From Paragordius varius (taxonomy: Eukaryota; Nematomorpha), in NCBI GenBank assembly GCA_964247055.1, contig OZ176058.1, forward strand, positions 2,480,001 to 2,544,000: a stretch of DNA of 64,000 nt. The letters run 5' to 3'. The translations under genes were made by a program, and so were the position numbers. Every line of letters begins with the position of its first letter. Position 1 is the first letter of the stretch. Below, in pieces: positions 1 to 19,807 of this stretch. The notes beneath the pieces were generated by a model. It made no database searches. It was given only the letters and a program-made list of their open reading frames with translations, and was not told where the DNA came from.

Positions 1-722
1 AATTTTTTTTAAAAATAATTTTTTTATAAAATAATTTTTAATATTAATATATTTTTTTCCAAATCTCTCTATATAAGTTTTATACTATAAAAATTTAGTT
101 TAGTTATATTTTAATTAATAAATAGAAAATAGAAAATTTTATGTAGATATATTATATTTTTATTTTATTTTTTTTTTGTTATTAAAAAAAATATCAAAAT
201 TAAAATAAATTAATATATTTATTAAAATAAATAATATTTCTTTATTTATTCATTATAATTTTTTAATAAATAAGGTATTGCCAATTAATTTAAAAAATAT
301 TAAATTATATAAATTTCCAACTATTGTATTATTATTATTATTTTTAAAATAAACTATTATATCATTGTTTTTAATGAAAATAATTTTAATTTAATAATTT
401 ATTAAAATTTTTATTTATTAATAATTTAGTTTATTCTATAAACTGATAAATTTAATTATTATATTATATAAAAAAAATTTATTTAATTTTAATTATAATC
501 TTAATTATATAAATATTATAATAGATTCTTATATAAAATAATTATACAATAGTTTTATATATATATATATATATATATTAATTTTTTACTATCAAATTTT
601 AAATTAGTTTAGTGCTATTTTCTTGAAAAAATAATTTAATTTTAAATTTAATAATTATATTTATTAGATTTTATTTTAAGTTAAATAATTTTTATAATTT
701 TTTTTATATGAATCTAATTTAG

Positions 723-8488
<7,766 letters not shown>

Positions 8489-8489
8489 T

Positions 8490-10147
8490 TTAACATATTT
8501 TTGCATAAAAAAGCAAAAAATGGAAGGATATGAAAGAAAATTAATATAATTATAAAAGAATTTGATTAACTATTGGAATTAACACCTTATGATAGTTGAT
8601 ATGTCTTAAAGAAAAAACTCTTATTCGCTACTGGAGAAACTGAAGATAAGAAAAAATAATGCTTAGAAATTAAAAGTACAAAAGAAATTGGATATTACTA
8701 GATAATATTAAGTATTTAATGTGGGTTCTATATGGTATTTCTTTGAAATTTAGGGTATATAATGGGTTATAAACATAAAATGATATTAATAATTTTTTTT
8801 GTATGATCAATCATGTCACACAATGACAAAAGTATCAATATATCATGAGAAATTTAAGATGTTAAGGAAACATTACCCTAATATTAAAGTGAACTGCTTA
8901 AGCAACAACTATGATTCCATTTTCTTTTTATAATGTATTAATATATGACAGATCTTTGTAACATTCACACAACTCAGCATTAAACCTTTTTGTGACTTAT
9001 TGAAATATAAATATTATATTAAATTATATTATATTTTAATTTATTAAAAATACTTTATGAATTAATAAATGCACGCGCTTTTCATTAGATATATTTGTAG
9101 AGGATAGTACTAACCCTCTATACTACTTAAAAATGGCCTGAATATAAAACAAACAGCAATCGAAATAGCATTAAAATATTTGAATTATATATGTTTTCAT
9201 ATGTCATTGTTGTCAGAGATTTAGTAAAAAATTATAGAAAAATTATGGCGAAAAGGCTAATATATACATAGAAGGATTATGTTTATAAATTGTATTTACT
9301 TTTATATTAGTTCTAAATTATTTTGGGAAAGAAAACGGTCGTTAAAAGTATTTTAAATTTTTCGCACAATATATGATTCTATATACAACAATCGATTTAT
9401 AATACATCTGATAATTGATTTATAATACATCTGATATTTAAAAGAGAATTTAACAATTTTAATAATTCTAATAGAATGCGGATAGATAATTATTTTTCTC
9501 AAGAAACCGCTTTCCAAATTGTTTTGGGGTAGAAAAGTGTTACAAATGTTTTTCAATTAATTTTTGCATAAAAATTATATGATTCTAAATACAACAATCA
9601 ATTTATATTACACATTATAGTTTTGTGCCAAAGTTAATTACATATTTTAATGAAGATCCACCAATATTTTTTTGAATTTAAATGTTTATAAAATTATCTT
9701 AGATATTTTTTTGCAATTAGTGTACAATGCATAAAAGAAAATTATTTAATTAAGTATTGAAAAAATTTTATATGCCATCTCATTAATTAATATTGTAATT
9801 GTAGATTAATAATTAATATTTTGTAAAAAAATAAAGACAATAATATACAAAAATTATCACTTTATGATCTTTTGGGGTAATTTTCTACTCCAGTAAAGTA
9901 TTATATTTTAAATATCTTAAAAAATATTTTATTGTAAATTTGAACATTTGCTTTCTCTACCCTTTTATAGGCGCATGTTACAATTTTTTTTGAGAAATGT
10001 AATAGTAAAAAAATTTTTAAAAAATATTCCAGCCGCTATTTTCCTTTAATTTTTTATTATATTGTTAATAAAACTGGCAAAAAATGTATATATGATTGAA
10101 GAATGAAATTAATTAACTTAAAAAGCTTTTAAATTAATATTTTTCAG
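8490..10147. other. Intergenic DNA downstream of the HECT gene
   Basis: No gene is supported here. At 8564-8660 there is a decayed copy of the end of the last HECT exon: TTAAAGAAAAAACTC, then CTGGAGAAACTGAAG, matching TTAAAGGAAAAACTC and GAAGAAACTGAGG about 135 bp upstream. At 9312-9620 a segment of about 210 bp is duplicated in tandem; the shared part includes ATATGATTCTA and ATACAACAATC. Confidence 0.6.
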
Positions 10148-11877
10148 CAAAAAGCGCTGAGTTAAATACTTTGCCTTTAAAATTTGGAATCATCTTTAAT
10201 ACCATCGTCTCTCATAGATTATTCGAAAAACTTTTTCAACACTAAATAATTGTTATATGATGGCATATTTTTAGGGCATAAATGCCCTAAATTAACTGCT
10301 AATAAAAAAACGCCTGATTTTTTTACTTAGTACGGGTAATATTTTAAATATGGCTTTATAAATTTTCTGTAAATTAGCTCCAAAACAACGCAATTTCTAT
10401 ATAATGGCGCAGTTTTTGGCGGCTAGCTCCTTACCCAGGGGCAGGGATAAAATAGCGTTGGGCAAAATTTTTGCCTTTGTATAGGGAATATCTGAAATTA
10501 TCACGGAATATGTTCCTACTAGACTTATAGGTTATTGAAATTTGGCTCCAAAGACATGCTGTATCTATATGTCAAGCAATTTTACGCGGGTAGCCCTCTA
10601 ACCATGGGCGAAAATGCTCGATTAAAATTTTTGCCTTTATTCGGCTAATCCTGGAATATGATTGATTCCATTTCTCCCATGGGGTTTTCGGAAAATAGCC
10701 TCAAATCAAAAAGTTATTCTATGGTGGCGCATTTTTTAGGGCAAGGCACTAATTAAGGGGTAATTTAATATAACCGCTCTACATTTTTTTCTTTTTACGG
10801 GTAATATTTTTAAAGCCCTTGAACTCATATGGCTTGATAAGTTTTAAGTTGCCTCCAAAGTCACTCTGTATTGATATGGTGGCACAGTTGTAGGCGCGTA
10901 CACTACCCAGAGGCCAACATAAAAAAGACTTCGTTAAAATTTTTTTTGCCTTTATAGGGGAATACCCGCAATCATCTTCATTCCATACTTAATAGTTTTT
11001 AGAAGAATGGCTTCAAAACTAAATAAATTCAATGATAGTGCATTTATTAGGGCGTAAGGGGCCTAATTAACGACTAATTTAAAAAAACCGCTCAACTATA
11101 AATTTTTGCCTTTTTTCGGGTAATATTTCAGGCCCTTTTCAAACTTATGTGGCCTGCTCCTAAACAACGCAATTTTGATATGGTGGGGCAGTTTAAGGCG
11201 GGTAGCTCCCTACCCAGAAGCTGATAAAAAATGGCCTTGATTAAAATTTTTGCCTTTTTACGGAGAATACCTGAAATCATAGGCCTAAAAGCCTAATTAA
11301 CGGCTAATTTTAAAAACTGTACAGACTAATTTTTTGCTTTGTTACGGGTATTATTTTTAATCTCATATGGCCTCATGTTTTCTGAAGCCCCAAAGGCACG
11401 CTATTTCGATATGATAAGACAGTTTTTAGCGGGTATCTCCTTACCCAGCTACCAATATAAAAAAACGCACGACTAAAATTTTTGCCTTTTAACAGGAAAT
11501 ATCTGAAATCCTCATTAAATTTTTACTGCCTCATACCTTGAGGGGAAAATAGATTCAAAAAATTATTTTTGTGGACTTAGTTTTTTTAAAAAAATCATTT
11601 TACGGAGGGAGCGGGTAAAAGGAGGGCCTAAGTTAAAAAAGCGAGCCGACTATGTTCGGCCAAATCGAAAAAAAGTAAATAAAAATGATATCTGAAATCG
11701 AATGGTCCAACACGTTTTCCGTAAAATTATCTCAACACGATCTAGGGGCCTAATTCAAATAAAGGGAAGCTATTGTCGGGGCATTCATTATTGATTATAC
11801 TTCGATTTGGATAAGTCTACGGGTTTTCCGGAAACAGATCACAAAGCCGCCACTTTCAATTTTTATAAATGTATAGA
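10148..11877 (-). mobile_element. Non-autonomous Helitron-like element with internal tandem repeats
   Basis: On the minus strand it begins A then TCTATACATTTATAAAAATT at 11877, the form of a canonical Helitron 5' end and nearly identical to the ends at 19618, 20591 and 37519. The body holds about nine variable units of roughly 150-165 bp, each with AAAATTTTTGCCTTT and GGCGGGTAGCTCC-type segments. No CTAG terminus with hairpin is visible near 10148, so the 3' end looks lost. It has no coding capacity. Confidence 0.7.
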
Positions 11878-11984
11878 TTTTTTCACTAACATACTTAAAT
11901 TATAACATGTTCATTTATATTAATTTTAAAGTTTAGGCCCTTTTGATTTTGAAGTAATAAATGTTAAAATTCCAATTTTACCGG

Positions 11985-14790
11985 AGAAGAGGGTTTCATA
12001 ATCATCATCAGGTGCTGTTTCACCAGCATGAGCTAACTTCCAAATTCTTGAACGAAATTACTTGCAATCGAGACAGTGGTCTTTGATCAATTGAAGTTTA
12101 AGTCATAGCTGATTGTTTTTTCCCAGTTATAATATGGTCGGCTTCGCCTTAAATTGCCGTTCGGATGAAAGGATCTAATTTTGTTAATCCAACCATATGA
12201 GCGTTCCCAGTATCTGAGACGATTTGCTCTGAGAAAAGAAGACATAAGTGGGATTTGAAACGGACTATGTAAGCTTTTATATTATTTATTTTATTATTGT
12301 GGTACTGATTGTGGGGGCAGGGCGAATGGCATTCATCTAGATTTTGCCCTTGTTTGGGTTTAAAATGTTGTGTATCATTATATACTTGAGTGGATGGAAT
12401 CCAAACTTAATGTTTTCGTGTTGTTATAGATTTTTAATATTAATATTAGCTGATATTGTGTCACCCAGGTTGTACTTGTTTTTCGATGTTTAAAGATGGG
12501 AGGAAATGGTTGGCGTGGGATTGTCTGGGTTTATATCTAGTGTTGCACAAGTTTTACATTAAAATCTTTACTTATTAAACTTCCTTTAATTTGTTAGCCC
12601 TTTTTATGGACCCACAGCTGGCATTTAGTGCATTTTATGAAATTTAGTTTCACATCAGAGTGACAAATGAAAAGAAATTATAATACACAGGTGAAGGTAA
12701 TTAAAGCCGTTTTATCTGTGTTAATTTGAGGCCGAATTATTCCTACAAGATTTCCAGAGGTTATATTTATTGATAATGACTGTTTCGCTGGTGGATATTA
12801 GTATTATGTCATCAGCGTATTTCAAAGGATAAACCTGTTTTTATATTATCAGTTATTACATCTATAGTGATGATAAATACTAATGAACTGAGGATGCACC
12901 CTGGTGTAGTCCGACAGTTAAGAATTTTCTCCCACGCGGGAGTTCTCTCGCAACTAGTGGTGTTCTCATTTGGTAATTTTTTATTTTTATTATCCATTCC
13001 AAGATTTCTTCTTTTCGTAACACAAATGTGATCATGGACCGCGGGATGCAGTCAAATTCAAATATTTTTGCATCTGTAGTTCTCTTGTAACCTGCTATAA
13101 TATGGCGTCAAAGGTGCTGACACCCTGTTGAAAACCAAATTGGGTTTCGTCAATTGAAAGCTAACGCATTTTCCTTTCTATTATAATTTCGAATAATTTT
13201 GTTGAATGTTCAAGTAATCTTAATGGTCTGTAGGAGGCGCAGTTAAGCATGTCGCCCTTGTTTATATATATTGGAATTATGATACTTTGGTTCAAGTCAT
13301 TTAAGATTTTTTCCTTCATTATACTCAGATTTAATAGCTCTGTGAAATAGGTAATTGCTTCAGGAATATTTTTGTACATTTCAGTTTTAATTTCCGTTGG
13401 ACCAGATGCCTTATTGATTTTACATTTTTGCATGGCTAAGCTCACATCTTCTGCAGTAATAATTGGGGTTGGCCCAATAACTGGAGGTAAGTTTGGGATC
13501 TCGATATTTGAATGCTGGAAATTCAGTGTATTTTGCATGTATTGTGTCCATACATTTTGAATGCTAAAAGTGTCAGTAACTGTGTTGTTATTTTTATCTT
13601 TTATGGCCTTCACTACCCGAATATCTTTTTTATTATTTTTAATATTTTTTAGTGTTTTAAAAACTTTTAAGTTTTTAATTTCTCCCTCAAGTTTTTTGGC
13701 CATTTCCAAACATCTTTCATTCATTTTGTCAGCTATTATTTTCTTTACTCTTTTTTTAACCATTATGTAAAAATGTTTGTCATCATCATGTTTAGAAGCT
13801 TTCCATTTCTTAAAGGCATCTCTTTTCTCATTCAATAAGGGTTTAATATCGCTTTGCCACCACCATTGAGATTTTGTTTTGGTACGTTTTCTTCCGCAGA
13901 TTTTGGAAACGTTTGAGAGAAGGGTGTTTTTGAGATGCTCCCAGCCGTCATGAACGTTGTTAGGGGAATGTTTTAGTTCAGGTGTAATTTGGTTGATGTA
14001 TTGATGCTTTGTTTTAGGATCATTAAGTTTTGCAACGTTAAGTTGTGGCAATTTTTTAGGGCTAGGTCGGTTCTTATTTATTATTAAAAAAGCAACTATT
14101 AGTTTATGTTGTGTATCATATTCATGGGTTTTGATGTTAATTATAAGTTTTAATTGTCTATTCATAAAAACAAAATCATTTTGAGTGTGCTTTCCCTTTT
14201 TATATGCATGTATTAGACTGGGTTTTTTTTATAAAATGTGTATTGCAAATCAATAGGTCTACACCACTTCAAAATTCTAAAAGCGTTTCGCCCTCTTTGT
14301 TGCATGACCAATACCTACTCCATCGTGTACACCTTCGTAACCATCGGCGTACATTCCAATGTGTCCATTGAAACTCCGCCGATAAAAAGTATGTCATTTG
14401 TGGGAACATATTGTGCAATCTGATAAAGCTGGTTCGATTCCAGTTTGGTAGTTTTCTTTTGACTCTGTTGATTATAGATATATATTATGTTAAGGGTTGT
14501 ATTATTGAGAACCATTCGCATTTGAACAATTCTCTCGTTGTGACGTGTTTATTTATTTTAATTTAGTTTATGGCTACTCCTGATTTCCCTGTTTTTCCCC
14601 CTTCATAATAACGTGTCCCTTCATGTCGATAGTTACCTCCGTTTTTAAATGCTTCTTGTAAACAACTAATATCAAGTTTTTGTTCTTTAATTACATTTAT
14701 TATCATCCAAGCTTTTCCAACAAGGGTTCCGACATTCCATGCCAAATATAAATATAATTATTATTATTGTGCAGTATAAAAATAAATAAA
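11985..14790 (-). mobile_element. Decayed APE-type LINE, RTE-like
   Basis: Read on the minus strand, homology runs from endonuclease (14745 down: WNVGTLVGKAW, LDISCLQEAFKN, KSGVAI; then LNIIYIYNQQS and VPTNDILFIGG) through a linker (LNVAKLNDP, open from 14165 to 13161) to reverse transcriptase (INKASGPTEI, NCASYRPLRLLEHSTKLFE, FDCIPRSMITFVLRK, VGLHQGA, LKYADDIIL near 12830). Next come a Cys-rich KCTKCQLWVHKKG segment near 12620 and a C-terminal RSRPYYNWEKTI and KLAHAGETAPDDDYE tail near 12000-12150. The domain order and about 3 kb size fit a near-complete LINE. Many frameshifts and stops make it inactive. Clade placement is from memory of RTE-type proteins. Confidence 0.85.
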
Positions 14791-15310
14791 ATGAAGTTTC
14801 AGAGGACGCTTTTTAAAAAGTATTTAGTCATTGGTATTTCGCTGTTAAACATGGTAAAGTAATGAGGTTTATAGACTATATGTCCTTCCAACCTCTTAAC
14901 TCGGAGTATTTGCTGTACCAGGCTAGAGAGTGTCTGAAAAGACTTCGATCTCAATCCGATTGTAAGTTTAAGTCTGCGGCCGAGGGAGGTGCCTTTCCGG
15001 GCTTTGGAAACTCCCAATCCATCTTTCGTTTTAAGAACTTAATAATTCATTTATCATCGGGCTGCTCGTTAGAACAGCCAGATAAACCCGCTTTAAAACC
15101 ATGTGTGTGAATACAGGCATTGTGGTATTTTGTAAGAAAATGAGACAGCCAATCTCAATTCCGCCACGCCGCACACACTAGTTTCCCTCCTTATGGATTG
15201 ATGTTCATTGACTGTTCTTTACAAACAGTGCCGCTTCCGTTAGCGTTATTCAGGATGCCCCGCGAAGAGGTGGAAGTTGGTTTTTGCTCCCAGGAGAGGA
15301 GAGTTTAATC
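14790..15310. other. GC-richer segment of unknown origin upstream of the LINE
   Basis: Base composition is clearly less AT-rich than the flanks. Both strands have open stretches of 70-80 codons that I do not recognise. It lies exactly where the 5' region of the minus-strand LINE would be, so a LINE 5' UTR is the simplest reading. A captured cellular fragment is possible. It ends abruptly near 15310, where AT-rich DNA resumes. Confidence 0.4.
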
Positions 15311-15743
15311 ATTAAAATTTAACGAGTAATCTTATAATGTCATCCAAAAAATGAAAGAGAATGATATAATAAATTATAAATTTCTTACATAAAAACTACA
15401 GTTTTGAAATAATTTATAGTGCCACTAATTTACCTATTGCCCATATTTTAGCCTATCGGTAAGAGATTACATTAAAATTTTAAGGTAGTTGTCTTTTAAT
15501 ACAAAAAATTATTTAGATTATATATAGATATATATATATATATAATTTAACTGAGATTTACGCCGATTTTTTTTTTAAAATTCCAAATGCAACACAAAAA
15601 ACATATTTAATCAAAATACAGTTTTGGCCAATCTATAAATATTATAATAATTTTTAGTTTAGTTTTGTTTTATTTAACAAAATACAATAAAATTATTTAA
15701 ATATTTTTAATATCACAAATCCCTAAAATATATATAAATGTAT

Positions 15744-16136
15744 TTATTCATCCTCTTTGGTTTGAATAGAATCCATTAATTGGGTAATATTTTTTTCTAA
15801 ATCATCAATTTTAGATCCCATTTCATCTAGTGCACATTGAAATTAAAGTTAAGGAATACTCCTGCAAAGTTATTTAATATATATTTTATATTGTATATAA
15901 AAAGGATATTTTTTGACGATATATCAGTGTAAGATTCTTCAAATTTGTCCTGCATATTTTCTAGCAATGACTGAACCTAAAATATAAACAAATCTACTAA
16001 CAAAATTGGTTAAATCCTGCGCCGTTTCAATTTTATCCAAATCTATCAGCCCATTAGTTTCCGATTGCTTTTCAACAGTATTTTTCTTTTCACATGTGGA
16101 ATCCTCAACAGACGTTTTCTTTAAATCGCCTTCCAT
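15744..16136 (-). CDS. HSBP1: Heat shock factor-binding protein 1-like (HSBP1)
   Basis: HSBP1 is a small coiled-coil protein that binds the trimerisation region of HSF1 and dampens its activity. My model has exons 16136-16002, 15976-15910 and 15829-15744, giving 95 codons plus TAA. After an acidic, Lys-rich N-terminal extension of about 37 residues come TAQDLTNFVQSLLENMQDKF, EESYTDISSKIDEMGSK and IDDLEKNITQLMDSIQ, collinear and gap-free with the conserved HSBP1 core. Heptad hydrophobics run through this core. Human HSBP1 is 76 residues; the extra length here is at the N terminus. The first ATG of the open frame was taken as start. Both introns are unusual and are listed separately. No other gene lies close by. 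Confidence 0.88.
15830..15909 (-). other. U12-type AT-AC intron in the HSBP1-like gene
   Basis: The intron begins ATATCCTTTT and ends GTGCAC, with a perfect TTCCTTAAC branch site 18 nt before the 3' end. These are the consensus signals of a minor-spliceosome AT-AC intron. It is 80 nt long. Its removal joins codon ATA and restores SSKIDEMGSK, an exact-length match to the HSBP1 core. No GT-AG solution gives this. Confidence 0.9.
15977..16001 (-). other. 25-nt GT-AG intron in the HSBP1-like gene
   Basis: GTTAGTAG at the start and TATATTTTAG at the end bound a 25-nt interval whose removal joins LTNF to VQSLLENM in frame, as in HSBP1. Read through, the frame shifts and the conserved core is lost. 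This is far shorter than the usual animal minimum. Confidence 0.85.
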
Positions 16137-16139
16137 TAA

Positions 16140-17090
16140 AATGTTATTTTTATGTTTAAAATAATTATTTTGTTAACACTTGGATACACTTCATTTAGAT
16201 ACTTCTATTCCTATTGAGGTAGTTGGATACCTCAGGCCTGTTTAAAAAAAAATTCTTAAATAATATGCAACGAATCAAAATTGGCAATATTTTGCACTTT
16301 ATAACATTAATACTATATAAAAAATAATTATTCAAATTAATATTAAGTATTTAAAGCTAAAACCCAATGAAAAAAGTTTGGTCAACGTGACATGTCTGCA
16401 ATGGTAAAATTGAATAATAATACAAAATAAACCATTTTTTCCATTTCTATCAATGTTAGATGTAACTTATATATAAATTTTTAATTTTATCCTCAAAATT
16501 AAAGGCAATATTTTGCAAATAATTTCTAAATTGCGTCGAAGTATTTTAACATAGAACTTTTACTAAATTTTATTTAAATAATCTGGCATTTATATAATTT
16601 TTATTAAGATAGAAGCATAAATTTAAATTCGGACCGTTTCCTTCAGTAGCTTTTTAAAAATCCTAACTTAAAATTAATCTGGGATTTAGATGCCCCAGTT
16701 AAAATCGAAGTGTTAATTTGATAGATTAGCTAGAGGATTTTAACATCTTGTAATATAATATATTTAAAGATTACTTAAAAAGCCCAGATATAGTGATAAT
16801 TTAATATAATTTTTATTCTCTGCCCCTAAAAATAAGAAAAATATTTATTTGCAAATCAATAAATTTAATATTATAGTATTCACTAGTTTATGTATTTATT
16901 CAATAATATTTTTGTTTTAAAAAATTTAAGAAAAAAAATAACTTTACTTCCCAGAACTCATTTTGTATTAATGAGTAATACTGCGTCCACAATCGGAAGG
17001 TGGATAAAGATAACTTTATAAAATATATATTCTGAGGAGAAAAAATCAGATTTAAAATGGTGTTTTGGGGTTTTATTACGAGTGATATGA
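16140..17090. other. Intergenic AT-rich DNA
   Basis: It lies upstream of the HSBP1-like gene. There is no clear TATA box or coding signal, and I see nothing that can be named. Confidence 0.5.
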
Positions 17091-18035
17091 GAAAGTTATT
17101 TATACTTTTGTAGTAATTGCCTAATATCAGAGAATCGCAAAATTTGCGCATATTTTTTATAAATTTTTTGAAGAAAATGCTTGATTCCAAAAATATCACT
17201 AAAATATTTCATAAACTCTCTAAAATATCAAAACAACATTAAAAATTTTCTAATTTAGATGAGAAAAGTCCCAATTTTTTTTCTTTTTTAAAATGGGCTA
17301 GATCTCTTAAAAACGCAAAAATGCCGGGATTTGGCGATTTAATTATATAGTATTAACATAAAAGTTTATTAAAAAATGTATATTTTTTAAAATTTATTTA
17401 GCAAAATTTTGTTAAAGGGTACTTCATTTTATGAGTCATGATGGATACGGTACAAAAACGCTTTTAATTTTCCACTATTGATGCCGATTCTCTTGCCTTA
17501 GAATTTTAAGGTTCTTTAATTTTCCAATTTCAGTAGATTTCTGTAAAAAAATTATTTATATTTACCAAAAATTTGCAGACAAGTGATTATTTTAATCCGA
17601 ATTCTGAGATGAAATGTTTGGCATCATTGAATTATATTGTAAAAGTGTTTTTATATTATCTCAAAAGATATTTATACCGTTACTATCTTGCATAAAAGTT
17701 AGTCAACATATTTTGCTAAAAATTATTAAAAAAAATTATTAAAAAAAGTATTAAATAAATTAGTTTAAAATAAACTATATATTAAATTTTTATCGCAAAA
17801 TCCCGGCATATTTTATTTTAATAGATTTAGCCATATTGAAAAAATTTGGGACTTTGACCCCACACTTAAATATCAAAATATTTTAAAAATATTAATTTGC
17901 TTTTTTAGGGAGTTTATGATATATAATATATATTTTTTGTAATCAAGCATATCACTAAAAAAATTTATTTATATGCGCAAATTTTGCCATTTTCTGATAT
18001 GGAGCAATCTACAAAAGTGTAAATAACTTTTGGGT
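17090..18035. repeat. Long imperfect inverted repeat (fold-back or MITE-like)
   Basis: The arms are about 17095-17345 and 17795-18030. Shared segments in inverse order include CAAAATTTGCGCATAT, AATGCTTGATT/ATGCTTGATT, ATAAACTC and GCCGGGATTT, with arms roughly 240 bp long and a loop of about 450 bp. A scrap of the CAGTA MITE terminus (TTTGTCTTTT, TTTTTTGTCCGTAT) follows at 18055-18105. No target duplication is evident. Confidence 0.65.
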
Positions 18036-18331
18036 TATCTTTTAAAAAAATATATTTGTCTTTTTATTTATATTTTTTGTCCGTATTGTCACAAGTAATG
18101 ATGCTTAAATTTCTTAAAATACGTGTTATTATTCCAAAAGCACCATGATAATTTCATTTTACATATCAAAAAATATATATTTTAACAATTTATTTTTTGT
18201 CGTCACTGTGTAATCCATAGAGAAGTGTTTTGATACCATACTCGATATACCTTTTATAAATAATATATATTCTATAATGATATTTAGAATATAATATTTA
18301 GTTTTTACCTAAAATTTTATATGATATAAAG

Positions 18332-19807
18332 CAGGGCTTCTTAAACCTCTGTAGTTACCGACCCCATTTATGATTGTGAGTTTCTTAACGACCTCAACAA
18401 ATGTAAAAGAAAAATAATAATTTCTTCGAAATATCACTTGGAAAATCGTTGATAATATTTATCAGGATTATTTCGGTTTTGAGAAATTAAAAAATATATC
18501 TACATTTTTTATAAATTTCTATTACATTTTCTGATTTACAGTAAATTTATACAAGATACTAGCTGGCCCTGTCACGCTTCGGTGTGACGTAGTCTCACCG
18601 ATAATTCTTAATAATTTGCAATAAATAAAGTTAATGGAGAAAAAAAATAATAATAAACATATTTAATAAAAAGAATGTCTTTAATTATTATTTTACGGGT
18701 TTTTGCATAGGCTGAAATATTGTTTACTCGAAATTGACCATATATAATCTGTCCCTTATTAAAGTTACTATTCAACTATATTTTAACTTAAGATTTTTTT
18801 ACGGAATCATGGTTAAAAGTTCTAATTTTTAATTGTGTTCATACAGTATGCCTATTTTGTATGGCGTCTCAGTTTTAAGCCGGTATCCCTATTCATAGAC
18901 CTATATGGAAAAAGCGCTGAGCTTTATAGAGCAATATTTGGAATCATCTTTAAAACCATCGTCTCATGGGTTAATCAAAAAAATACCTCAACACTTAATA
19001 ATCGTTATGTAATGGCTTAGGGCATAAAGGCCCCAAATTACCGGCTAATTAAAAAACACGACCTTAATTTTTACCTAGTTAGGGGTAATATTTTAAGCTT
19101 TTAATGAGTTCATATGCCTGCATAAATTTTCTGTTAATTAGCTTCAAAACAACGCAATTTTTATATAGTGGCGCAGTTTTAGCGGCCATCTGTTTACCCA
19201 CAATATTAAAAAAACTCAAGACTATAATTTTTGCCTTTTAACATAGAATAACTCGAATCCTCAGTGAATTTAACGGTCTCATACACTGGGCAAAAAATTT
19301 AGTTTTTTTTGAAAAAAAATGAAATTTTACGGGTGGAACGGGTAAATAAAGAGCCTAAATTAAAAAAGTAAACCGATTGGGTTTGGCGCAATCGAAAAAA
19401 AGTAATAAAAATTATATTTGAAATCGAATGCACGGTTTTTCAGACTTCTGTTTTCAAAAAAACCCGTTTACACTGGGTGGGCCCGAACTGGGGGCCTAAT
19501 TCAAAAAAAGGGTGAAGCTATTGTCAGGGCATTCATTATACATTTGGATATGAATGGGTCGACCGGTTTTCCGGAAACAGATCATAAAGCCAGCATTTTC
19601 TTTTTATAAATATATAGATTATGATGATCGGAATAGAAATGCTGGTATAAACAGTCTTTCCGAACCAGAAGATTTCATGATATTTATCTACGATGATTGT
19701 TATTTTTCTTTATAACAATATTATGTTAAAAAACATTTTTTGTTATATTGTATTTTTATCACTCGCGACCCGATATGGTGTCACGACTCATAGTTTAAGA
19801 AGCACTG
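18332..19807. mobile_element. Non-autonomous hAT element with intact target duplication
   Basis: The ends are CAGGGCTTCTTAAAC and, inverted, CAGTGCTTCTTAAAC, followed by GACC-rich subterminal sequence. It is flanked on both sides by the 8-bp direct repeat ATATAAAG (18324-18331 and 19808-19815). Terminal CAG and an 8-bp duplication are hAT hallmarks. There is no coding capacity. About 1060 bp of its 1476 bp is a nested Helitron. Confidence 0.9.
18559..19618 (-). mobile_element. Helitron nested in the hAT element
   Basis: On the minus strand it starts A then TCTATATATTTATAAAAAGA and ends CTAG then T, so it sits between A and T as canonical Helitrons do. A GTCAC/GTGAC hairpin lies shortly before the CTAG. 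Removing it rejoins hAT sequence (ACAAGATA then TGATGATCGG), which the second hAT copy at 35490 shows uninterrupted as ACAAGATAATGATCGG. Confidence 0.88.

Noticed and set aside
13372-13770. Plus-strand open frames of 60-70 codons
   Set aside because: They are the antisense of the minus-strand LINE reading frame.
14424-14446. CTGGTTCGATTCCAG resembling a tRNA T-arm
   Set aside because: It lies inside the LINE endonuclease homology on the other strand, and no acceptor, D or anticodon arms can be paired around it.
15939-16136. Open frame of 65 codons as a whole protein
   Set aside because: Its last 20 codons read through the 25-nt intron. The spliced model restores the conserved HSBP1 core and is preferred.
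16900-17199. Minus-strand open frame of 99 codons
   Set aside because: It lies partly in the inverted repeat, is Phe/Leu/Lys-rich from AT composition and has no domain.
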